A DNA stretch of 6,523 nt, taken from Deltaproteobacteria bacterium. GTDB taxonomy: Bacteria > Desulfobacterota > Desulfobacteria > Desulfobacterales > Desulfobacteraceae. Each line of letters starts with the position of its first letter. The first letter of the stretch is position 1. The notes below the pieces were generated by a model. That model did not search any database. It was not told where the DNA came from and saw only the letters and a program-made list of their open reading frames with translations. This document shows, one piece after another, positions 1-6,066 of this stretch. The translations under genes were made by a program, and so were the position numbers. Location of the stretch: contig QMMT01000126.1 of assembly GCA_003647385.1 (NCBI GenBank), positions 1-6,523 of the forward strand. The letters are read 5' to 3'.

Positions 1-19
1 GGGGCGGCCGTGTCAACCA

Positions 20-997
20 TCAGGGAGAATTCATTCCTGCCTGATAATCCAGACTGAAAGATTCAGTCAATGCTCCCTGGCTTCTGCATGGAATATTATA
101 ATATTGACTGAGGGCAGTTACAATCGCGGTATGCTTGGCATCCTCAGGAGAGGCATTAATATATCCGCCGGTTTTCATATCTGTTGGGCTGCCGCCAAGG
201 CCATACACAATGGGAGTGCCGGGATTAATCAGCTGAGCTAAACAAATGCCCGCAAGAGTACAGGCATTTGAGATAACAAGGGAACCAGCTATTGTGATCG
301 GGCCTGAAGATCCCATGGAACAGGAAGAATGTACAATCAAAGGCTGTCCCGCTTTGGCATAAACCATAAGCGCATCTATCATCTCTTCAGCATATTGCAG
401 GGGAGATAAGGAATCCACAAGATTGAGCATGACAGTTTTTTCTGTATTTCCCCAAATTATTTTGGCCATTTCCAAGGACTCTTGGGCACATTGTTTGGAT
501 GAGGTGCTGCCCATAAGTGGTTTATCAGTCAGCATCATGGTGGACAGCAGCATATCAAGATGGGCTGTTTGCGCCGGCATGTCATTGGGATGAGCCACAA
601 TGGAACTGTTAAAATCAAGCGCCTTTGAGGTCTGTACAAGTTTACAGAATTTATGGGTATCTTCCAAAACAGACTGGCGCATTTCACCGGAGTTCTCTAT
701 AATGAAAGGAGGGCCGTAACCCGGAGCCATTCGATAGCTGTCATCACCTATCACAAAACTGTTATCCTCGTTTCTGGCATGCAACTTAAACGTTTCCGGT
801 ACGGTTTCAAGGGCTTTTTCAATGTCTGATTTCAAAAAAAACACCATCTCCCCATCTGTTTTGAATCCATGGTGTTTAAAAATATCAAGAGCTTCTTTAT
901 TGGGAAACCGAATACCGGTTTCTTTTAAAAGTTCCAGGGATGAGTTATGAATTTTGTCCAACATTTTACGATCAATGTCAAAAAGTACACGGTTCAT
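20..997 (-). CDS. MttB-superfamily corrinoid methyltransferase (trimethylamine/betaine methyltransferase family), frame interrupted near the left edge
   Basis: Members of this family transfer a methyl group from a quaternary or tertiary amine to Co(I) of a partner corrinoid protein in the cytoplasm. The 325 readable residues cover the N-terminal two thirds of a protein that is usually about 480-495 residues long. The glycine-rich barrel segments are recognisable: GSTSSKQC (163-170), SSCSMGSSGPITIAGSL (224-240), GICLAQLINPGTPIVYG (250-266) and LDYQAG (316-321). The frame ends in TGA at 20-22. If one base is missing in the CCC run at 23-25, the frame continues to the window edge as NSPLMVDTAA, which fits the family better than the in-frame continuation WLTRPP. 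I therefore read this as a frameshift in a longer gene, not a natural end. An AAGGAG lies 11 bases before the ATG. The gene starts 29 bases after dapL and is last in the visible operon. No UAG (pyrrolysine) codon is in the readable part, so the substrate could be a betaine rather than trimethylamine. Confidence 0.85.
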   Translation of the reverse strand: MNRVLFDIDRKMLDKIHNSSLELLKETGIRFPNKEALDIFKHHGFKTDGEMVFFLKSDIEKALETVPETFKLHARNEDNSFVIGDDSYRMAPGYGPPFIIENSGEMRQSVLEDTHKFCKLVQTSKALDFNSSIVAHPNDMPAQTAHLDMLLSTMMLTDKPLMGSTSSKQCAQESLEMAKIIWGNTEKTVMLNLVDSLSPLQYAEEMIDALMVYAKAGQPLIVHSSCSMGSSGPITIAGSLVISNACTLAGICLAQLINPGTPIVYGLGGSPTDMKTGGYINASPEDAKHTAIVTALSQYYNIPCRSQGALTESFSLDYQAGMNSP

Positions 998-1008
998 ATC
1001 GTCTGATT

Positions 1009-1014
1009 CTCCTT
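1009..1014 (-). promoter_or_regulatory. Shine-Dalgarno site of the MttB-like gene
   Basis: The minus strand reads AAGGAG here, 11 bases before the ATG at 995-997. It supports that start in the short gap after dapL, although the spacing is slightly long. Confidence 0.6.
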
Positions 1015-1026
1015 TTTTTCTGCTTT

Positions 1027-2250
1027 TTATAATATCTTTTTCATTCGCTCCATTGCGCTTTGAACATTTTCCCGGCTGTTAAACGCACTGATCCTGATAT
1101 AGCCCTCTCCACATTGCCCAAATCCCTTTCCAGGGGTACAAACAATTTGTGCTTTTTTAAGAAGCATATCAAAAAAATCCCATGAATCTCTGCCATTCCC
1201 ATGGATCCATATATAGGGGGAATTTTTTCCTCCAACGTAATTCAGCTTTAAATCATCCATGGTCTTGCAAATAATGCGGGCATTTAATAAATAGTCGTCA
1301 ATTCTCTGCTTTATCTGAACTTTTCCTTCACTTGAATAAACAGCTTCTGCAGCCTTTTGAACTGGATATGATACTCCATTGAATTTTGTAGATTGACGTC
1401 TTTGCCAAAGAGGATGAAGCAGTTGTTTAGACCCTGATTCATTGTAAGCCACACACTCTTTGGGCACGATAGTATACGCGCACCTGGTACCGGTAAATCC
1501 TGCTGTTTTGGAAAAACTTCTAAACTCTACAGCCACTTCTTTTGCACCTTCAATTTCAAAGATGGAATGGGGAAGTGTTTCATCTCTGATAAATGCTTCA
1601 TATGCAGCATCAAAAAGAATCAGCGCTTTTTGTTCCTTAGCAAAACCAACCCATTCCTTAAGCTGAGATTTTGTGATAACAGCTCCAGTAGGATTGTTTG
1701 GGAAACAAAGATAAATCAAATCAACCGGTTTTGAAGGCAACTGGGGGATAAAACCGTTTTCCATTGTTCCATCAAGATAGACAATATTTTTATAGCGACC
1801 ATTTTTTGAATCACCAGCTCTGCCGGCCATAATGTTGGTATCAAGATATACTGGATATACAGGGTCAGGAATGGCAATGGTAATGTCATTAGCAAACAAT
1901 TCCTGGAAATTACCGGTATCACACTTGGAACCATCACTGATAAAAATTTCATCAGCATCAATATCAGCACCTCTTTTTTGAAAATCCTCTTGAGCAATTT
2001 TTTCTCTGAGGAAGGCATAGCCGTTATAAGGTCCATATCCCTTGAATGTGCTTTCAGAAGATAACTCTTCAACACCATTATGGAATGCACTGATACATGC
2101 CGGTGGAAGGGTCTTGGTCACATCACCGATGCCCAGACGAATGATGTCTGCGTCTGTATTTTCAGATTGAAATTGTGCAACTTTATTTGCAATTTCTAAA
2201 AAAAGATAGGATGCTTTTAATTGATTATAGTTTTCATTTATCCGTATCAT
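1027..2250 (-). CDS. dapL: LL-diaminopimelate aminotransferase (DapL)
   Basis: DapL is a PLP-dependent fold-type I aminotransferase that converts tetrahydrodipicolinate and glutamate to LL-diaminopimelate, a one-step route to lysine and peptidoglycan precursors. The 407 residues match the usual length of about 410. Family landmarks are the N-terminus [22 protein letters not shown] (38-45), KGYGPYNGY (70-78), [10 protein letters not shown] (105-114), DPVYPVY (129-135), FPNNPTG (183-189), D214/Y217, the Schiff-base lysine K248 in [13 protein letters not shown]291, and the carboxylate-binding R386 in GYIRIS. All residues I expect in the active site are present, so the enzyme should work. A longer frame starts at 2289, but the family N-terminus begins at the ATG at 2248-2250, which has its own ribosome site. 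The gene lies 28 bases after the corrinoid-protein gene and 29 before the MttB-like gene. That places it inside a methyltransferase operon, an unusual setting. It may act on a related amino acid instead of, or as well as, the biosynthetic substrate. Confidence 0.92.
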   Translation of the reverse strand: MIRINENYNQLKASYLFLEIANKVAQFQSENTDADIIRLGIGDVTKTLPPACISAFHNGVEELSSESTFKGYGPYNGYAFLREKIAQEDFQKRGADIDADEIFISDGSKCDTGNFQELFANDITIAIPDPVYPVYLDTNIMAGRAGDSKNGRYKNIVYLDGTMENGFIPQLPSKPVDLIYLCFPNNPTGAVITKSQLKEWVGFAKEQKALILFDAAYEAFIRDETLPHSIFEIEGAKEVAVEFRSFSKTAGFTGTRCAYTIVPKECVAYNESGSKQLLHPLWQRRQSTKFNGVSYPVQKAAEAVYSSEGKVQIKQRIDDYLLNARIICKTMDDLKLNYVGGKNSPYIWIHGNGRDSWDFFDMLLKKAQIVCTPGKGFGQCGEGYIRISAFNSRENVQSAMERMKKIL

Positions 2251-2257
2251 GTTGTCA

Positions 2258-2262
2258 CACCT
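2258..2262 (-). promoter_or_regulatory. Shine-Dalgarno site that fixes the dapL start
   Basis: AGGTG on the minus strand lies 7 bases before the ATG at 2248-2250. It favours this start over the in-frame ATG at 2287-2289, which would overlap the end of the corrinoid-protein gene and add 13 residues that are not typical of DapL. Confidence 0.65.
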
Positions 2263-2278
2263 GTGTATAAAAATTAAA

Positions 2279-2905
2279 TTAGGCCGCAATCAGTTTTCGG
2301 ATCAGTTCTACGGCGCCTGGGGCATTATCACTGAAACCGTCAGCACCGATCTGCTGCGCATAAGCATCTGTTACCGGTGCGCCTCCAATAATTATTTTTG
2401 CTTTCAGGCCGGTTTCCTTAAAAGCTTCGACGGTTTTGGCCATTATCGGCATGGTGGTTGTCAAGAGTGCAGATAGACAGACCACATCAGCATCATGAGC
2501 CTGCGCCTCGCTTATAAATTTATCTGTATCCACATCAACCCCAAGGTCAATCACATTAAATCCGGCACCTTCCACCATCATGGTCACAAGATTTTTGCCA
2601 ATATCATGCAAATCACCTTTTACAGTGCCAATGAGAACCGTACCTTTTTCTACGATAGCATCGCCTGTCAAATGGGGCTTTAAAACTTCCAATCCTGCCT
2701 GCATGGCTTTTGCCGCCTGAAGCATTTCAGGAACAAAAATTTCTCCACTGGAAAATTTCTCACCCACCACGTCCATAGCTCCAATAAGGCCTTTGTTTAA
2801 AATTTCATCAATAGAAATTTCTCTGTTGACAGCGGTTTTTACGTTTTCAACGACTGCTTTTTTATCAAAATCTACCACGGCATTTAAAATATCGATTATT
2901 GCCAT
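2279..2905 (-). CDS. Corrinoid (B12-binding) methyltransferase protein, MtbC/MtgC type
   Basis: This small cytoplasmic protein carries the methyl group on a cobamide cofactor between two methyltransferases. Its 208 residues match the usual length of about 210. The N-terminal helical cap (about 1-85) contains the family pattern [16 protein letters not shown] (47-62). The Rossmann-like B12 domain follows, with the base-off/His-on motif DLHDIGKNL (98-106, His100 as the lower cobalt ligand), SAL at 145-147, and GGAP at 174-177, which bind the cofactor's nucleotide tail. The start has AAGGAG 8 bases upstream. The gene follows the UroD-like methyltransferase by 65 bases and precedes dapL by 28. Its natural partners are the MttB-like protein and the UroD-like protein of the same operon. 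An activating iron-sulfur protein of the RamA type, normally needed to reduce Co(II), is not in the window. Confidence 0.95.
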   Translation of the reverse strand: MAIIDILNAVVDFDKKAVVENVKTAVNREISIDEILNKGLIGAMDVVGEKFSSGEIFVPEMLQAAKAMQAGLEVLKPHLTGDAIVEKGTVLIGTVKGDLHDIGKNLVTMMVEGAGFNVIDLGVDVDTDKFISEAQAHDADVVCLSALLTTTMPIMAKTVEAFKETGLKAKIIIGGAPVTDAYAQQIGADGFSDNAPGAVELIRKLIAA

Positions 2906-2913
2906 TTTACTTA

Positions 2914-2919
2914 CTCCTT
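2914..2919 (-). promoter_or_regulatory. Shine-Dalgarno site of the corrinoid-protein gene
   Basis: AAGGAG on the minus strand lies 8 bases before the ATG at 2903-2905. This is near-ideal spacing, in keeping with a protein needed in quantity. Confidence 0.65.
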
Positions 2920-2948
2920 GATTAACCTTTGTTTAAATTTCAAACTAT

Positions 2949-2962
2949 AATTATTAATAATT
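2949..2962 (-). repeat. 14-base perfect AT-only palindrome between the UroD-like and corrinoid genes
   Basis: The sequence aattattaataatt equals its own reverse complement. It lies in the longest gap of the operon (2906-2970, 65 bases), just after the UroD-like stop codon. A stem made only of A-U pairs would be weak, so a terminator is unlikely. It could be an mRNA processing site, a weak protein-binding site, or simply a result of AT-rich composition. Confidence 0.35.
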
Positions 2963-2970
2963 TTTTTTAT

Positions 2971-4017
2971 CTACTTCCACGGGAAATTGATCACTTCCCT
3001 GTCCATTGCCAGATAATTTTCCTTGGGAGTGAAAGGTGAGGATGTGCCTGCCGTGGAAAAGATATATCCGCTCATCCCTTTTGCGTTTTCAAGATGTTCC
3101 AGAGTCTCTTTTGTGACCTCTTCAGGAGTTCCAATCAATAGGGGGCCATTGGGATTGATATTGTCAAAAATACAGATGCGGTCCTTGACCTTTTCCTTTA
3201 ATTTCCGGATGTCTAAAACTTTTTCCTGGGTAAGGTTGCCCGGCATTATACCGTGAATATCCATTTCAAGAAGCATATCAACGATACCTGTTTTTACAAT
3301 ATCTCCGCACATATGAGGAAGGACTTTCGCACCCAGACGTGCCAGTTCATTACACACCTTGGTAGTGGGTTCATGGACAAACTCTTTATAATGTTTTGGA
3401 GACAAAAGAATGGGACATTCCATGTCAGCCCCATAGAAAATATAGTCCACACCGGCATCGATCAATGCCTTACCCATGGCTATATCCAAAGGGACGATGG
3501 CTTCCTGAAGAGCATGCACAAGTTCCGGAGTATCATACATATCCATCATGATTTCATTTGTTCCTCTCAGCCTTGTTGCAATGGTAAACGGGGAAATATA
3601 TTCACAGGCAATGGGCACGTCATCCTTTAACTCTTCTTTAAGGAGTCTGACCCCTTGAAGGAAACTTTCCATTCGTTTAGTGAACATATTCTTTTTTGGC
3701 ATATGCTCTACATCCTCCATTGAAAAAACACTGGTTTTCTCAATAATAGGGAACACATCCTCAGGGAAACTCACCGTACAGTCAAAAGCTTCCGGAATAA
3801 TTCCACCTATATAGCCCATACCCAGCATCACCCAGTCAAATTTAAACTCTTCCAGGCTTTTCATATGAGCTTTGAGCATTTGTGGGCCTTCAAGAAGGGC
3901 ATCCCTGAAAGTTGAGCCATAATAATTACATACCGGTGCCTCAGTAAACGGCGCATTGGGTACCTTATCCACCGGTTTTAAATTAATGGCAGCTTCCATT
4001 CTCTCTTTGGCATTCAT
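2971..4017 (-). CDS. UroD/MtaA/CmuA-family cobalamin-dependent methyltransferase
   Basis: Family members use a UroD-type barrel and a zinc site to move methyl groups between a corrinoid protein and a thiol or other acceptor (MtaA, MtbA), or from a substrate to the corrinoid (CmuA). The 348 residues match the family. Landmarks are the start MNAKERMEAAINLKPVDKVP, FDWVMLGMGYIGG (60-72), ISPFTIATRLRG (141-152), DYIFYGADMECPILLSPKHY (191-210), LPHMCGD (233-239), GNLTQE (260-265) and SSPFTPKENYLAM (326-338). His235 and Cys237 form the first half of the His-x-Cys zinc motif. The final cysteine, expected about 6 residues before the TP at 330-331, is absent: the segment reads STAGTSSPFTP. The zinc site or acceptor may therefore differ from MtaA. 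The gene ends in TAG, has AAAGGAG 9 bases before its ATG, and lies 35 bases after the ATPase gene and 65 before its likely corrinoid partner. A biosynthetic uroporphyrinogen decarboxylase is unlikely in this setting. Confidence 0.88.
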   Translation of the reverse strand: MNAKERMEAAINLKPVDKVPNAPFTEAPVCNYYGSTFRDALLEGPQMLKAHMKSLEEFKFDWVMLGMGYIGGIIPEAFDCTVSFPEDVFPIIEKTSVFSMEDVEHMPKKNMFTKRMESFLQGVRLLKEELKDDVPIACEYISPFTIATRLRGTNEIMMDMYDTPELVHALQEAIVPLDIAMGKALIDAGVDYIFYGADMECPILLSPKHYKEFVHEPTTKVCNELARLGAKVLPHMCGDIVKTGIVDMLLEMDIHGIMPGNLTQEKVLDIRKLKEKVKDRICIFDNINPNGPLLIGTPEEVTKETLEHLENAKGMSGYIFSTAGTSSPFTPKENYLAMDREVINFPWK

Positions 4018-4026
4018 CTGTTACAA

Positions 4027-4033
4027 CTCCTTT
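4027..4033 (-). promoter_or_regulatory. Shine-Dalgarno site of the UroD-like methyltransferase gene
   Basis: AAAGGAG on the minus strand lies 9 bases before the ATG at 4015-4017, within the 35-base gap after the ATPase gene. Confidence 0.65.
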
Positions 4034-4052
4034 AAAATAACTTTTTTCATTG

Positions 4053-5039
4053 TTAATTGTTGTTATGAAGATGGCAGGCACAGTAATGTCCTGCTCCAAT
4101 ATCAATCAATGGTGGCTCAAGAGTTTTACATTTTTTCATAACCATGGGACAGCGTGTCCTGAACCTGCAGCCCGAAGGAGGATTAATGGGACTTGGAATT
4201 TCTCCTTCAAGAAATATAGTCTCCTGCTGTTTTTCTGCGGATATCTGTGGAACCGCTGAAATAAGAGCTTTTGTATAGGGATGAGCCATCTGACTGAAAA
4301 TATCTTTGGTTTTTCCCATTTCCACAATTTTCCCAAGATACATGACAGCCATATCGTCTGACATATATTTTACCTGGTTTAAATTGTGAGAAACCCATAA
4401 ATAGGTTATATCCATTTCATCCTGGAGATCCTGCATTAAATTTAAAACTGTAGCAGCAGTGGAGATATCAAGCCCTGATGTCGGTTCGTCTGCCATGATA
4501 AAGGTGGGGTTAAGAGCAATGGCCCTGGCCACACCAATGCGACGTGCCTGCCCTCCTGAAAACTCATTTGGAAATTTTACAGCAGAGTCAGGATCAAGGT
4601 TTACTGCAAGCAAAAGTCTTTCAACCTCATCAAAAAGCTCATCATTATCAAGATCACCATGTGCCTTCATTAACAAAGGTTCTGCAATGATCTGACCCAC
4701 TGTCATACGCGGGTTCATACAGCCGTACTGATCCTGGAAAATCAATTGGGCATTCTGACGAAACCCCATTAGATTCGCTGAGTTCATTTTCAATACATCT
4801 TTATCCAGGAAAAAAATCTCTCCTGAAGTTGCCTTTACAAGCCTGAAAATAGTATTGCCAAGGGTTGATTTGCCGCATCCACTTTCACCTACCAGTCCAA
4901 ACGTTCTCCCTTTCTGGATTGTGAGACTGACATCATCAACTGCATGAACTGTTTTTAAACCCTCTCCAAAAAATTTTGATAAAAATCCCTTGTTTTGATA
5001 AAAATATGTTTTTAGATTATTGACTTTTATTAAATCCAT
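4053..5039 (-). CDS. DppF/OppF-type ABC transporter ATP-binding protein
   Basis: This is the second cytoplasmic ATPase of a peptide/nickel/opine-class ABC importer and pairs with the DppD-type subunit encoded just upstream. At 328 residues it is of normal length. It shows Walker A GESGCGKST (51-59), the Q-loop IFQDQYGCMNP (100-110), the signature FSGGQARR (160-167), Walker B IMADEPTSGLD (181-191) and the H-loop His218. The C-terminal oligopeptide-transporter domain carries HPYTKAL (253-259) and cysteines 291, 297, 304, 320 and 322. In some DppD/DppF proteins such a cluster binds [4Fe-4S]; here that is inferred. An in-frame ATG at 5076-5078 would add 13 residues, but MDLIKVNNL at 5039 is the usual family start and has GGAGG 11 bases upstream. 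The gene overlaps the end of the DppD-type gene by 10 bases, so the two are probably translationally coupled. The transported molecule is unknown; the neighbours suggest a methylated amino acid or similar compound. Confidence 0.93.
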   Translation of the reverse strand: MDLIKVNNLKTYFYQNKGFLSKFFGEGLKTVHAVDDVSLTIQKGRTFGLVGESGCGKSTLGNTIFRLVKATSGEIFFLDKDVLKMNSANLMGFRQNAQLIFQDQYGCMNPRMTVGQIIAEPLLMKAHGDLDNDELFDEVERLLLAVNLDPDSAVKFPNEFSGGQARRIGVARAIALNPTFIMADEPTSGLDISTAATVLNLMQDLQDEMDITYLWVSHNLNQVKYMSDDMAVMYLGKIVEMGKTKDIFSQMAHPYTKALISAVPQISAEKQQETIFLEGEIPSPINPPSGCRFRTRCPMVMKKCKTLEPPLIDIGAGHYCACHLHNNN

Positions 5040-6066
5040 TGCAGTCGTTTCCTCCCTCGTTTGGTGTCCAGGAAGCATGCTGAAAAGTGCCCTGGTGAGA
5101 CCTCTTCCATTGGCGGGATCTCTTTTTTACAGATATCCTCTGCAAATTTACAGCGTGGATGAAAAGAACACCCCGATGGTAAATTGTCTAAAGGCGGTAC
5201 AAATCCAGGAATTGACAGCAGACGTTTCCCCCTGTCCTGCCGGCTTGGTATGGATTCAAGAAGAGCTGCTGAATATGGATGGGACGGAGAGCCAAACACA
5301 TCTTCGGTCGTGCCCATTTCAAATACTCTTCCTGCATACATGATCATAATCCGGTCGGCAAGTTCTGCCAGCACGCCGAGATTATGACTGACATAGAGTA
5401 CTGAAGTTTTATACTCCTTTGCAAGATCTGCAATGAGTTTGTTTATCTGGGCTTCAATGGTCACATCAAGAGCAGTTGTTGCCTCATCGGCAAGAAGAAG
5501 CGAGGTACCTGATGACAATGCCATGCCAATCATTACGCGCTGTTTCATCCCACCTGAAAACTCAAAGGGATAATTGGATAAACGTTGTGCAGGATCTGCT
5601 ATTCCAGTGGCTTTAAGGCGTTCGATTGCCTGATCCCTGAAAAATTTTGCAGATCTTATCCTCTTATTTTATACAAACGCTGGGTTTTTAAAATATCAAC
5701 CATCTGTTTTTCAATGGTAAATACCGGATTTAGAGCATCCTGGGGGTTCTGAAAAATCATACTGATCTTTTGACCTCGTATTTTTTTATTCATCTGATCT
5801 TCAGAAAGCTTGAGCAGATCCTGTCCTTCAAAAAGGATTTCACCCCTCCTTATAGATGCAATTTTGGGTAATAGTTTTATAATGGCAAGGCCAAGAGTTG
5901 ATTTTCCACAACCGCTTTCACCTGCAACACCGATTATTTCACCTTTTTCAATCTGGAAACTCACCCGGTCAAGGGCTCTCATTTTTCGTTTGCCAAGATT
6001 ATAATCAAGGGTTAATTTACTTACCTCAAGTAACGGCTCATCTAATAATGGTTCGTTCTCTTTCAT
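5030..6066 (-). pseudogene. DppD/OppD-type ABC transporter ATP-binding protein, frameshifted near 5667
   Basis: This is the first ATPase of the importer, split into two frames. The upstream piece (6066-5656, 136 residues) carries Walker A GESGCGKST (49-57) and the Q-loop FQNPQDALNP (105-114), then leaves the family at LYKIRG and stops at TAA 5656-5658. The downstream frame is open from just after a stop at 5669-5671 and resumes with KRIRSAKFF, then SNYPFEFSGGMKQR, Walker B LLLADEATTALD, the H-loop VSHN and a C-terminal cysteine domain. Adding one A to the A4 run at 5667-5670 joins them into 345 residues, normal for DppD (signature 170-173, Walker B 190-201, His228, cysteines 300, 306, 313 and 331). 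Neither half could work alone, and the downstream half has no start codon before the signature. The first ATG shares an ATGA overlap with the permease stop and has AAAGGAG 8 bases upstream. Sequencing error and real inactivation both remain possible. Confidence 0.9.
5051..5055 (-). promoter_or_regulatory. Shine-Dalgarno site that fixes the DppF-type start
   Basis: GGAGG on the minus strand lies inside the last codons of the DppD-type gene, 11 bases before the ATG at 5037-5039. It favours that start over the upstream ATG at 5076-5078. Confidence 0.55.

Noticed and set aside
1..13. GC-rich left edge as vector or adaptor sequence
   Set aside because: The bases are notably more GC-rich than the rest, but translate in the shifted frame as a plausible MttB continuation (VDTAA), so foreign sequence is not needed to explain them.
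20..22. Selenocysteine at the TGA of the MttB-like gene
   Set aside because: The residues after TGA in this frame (WLTRPP) do not resemble the family, while the shifted frame does. Too little downstream sequence exists to look for a SECIS-like hairpin.
1716..2090. Minus-strand open frame of 124 codons in another phase
   Set aside because: It is fully inside dapL, whose frame contains the PLP-enzyme motifs.
2949..2968. Possible intrinsic terminator: palindrome followed by T8 on the plus strand
   Set aside because: The stem contains only A-T pairs, and the T run follows it on the plus strand, where no gene ends. On the coding strand the run is A, so it cannot terminate the operon.
2906..2970. 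Internal promoter ahead of the corrinoid gene
   Set aside because: A TATAGT-like element is present, but I see no acceptable -35 element at the right distance, and the region is AT-rich enough to give such matches by chance.
3253..3630. Plus-strand open frame of 125 codons
   Set aside because: It lies wholly opposite the UroD-like gene, has no family-like features, and its composition is that of a reverse-complement shadow.
5020..5343. Plus-strand open frame of 107 codons
   Set aside because: It is antisense to the end of the DppD-type gene, which has clear conserved motifs. No recognisable domain or good ribosome site was found.
5546..5548. Independent start of the downstream DppD-type half at this ATG
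   Set aside because: It would begin in the middle of the ABC signature and omit Walker A and the Q-loop. The frame upstream is clearly homologous sequence, so this is a fragment of a frameshifted gene.
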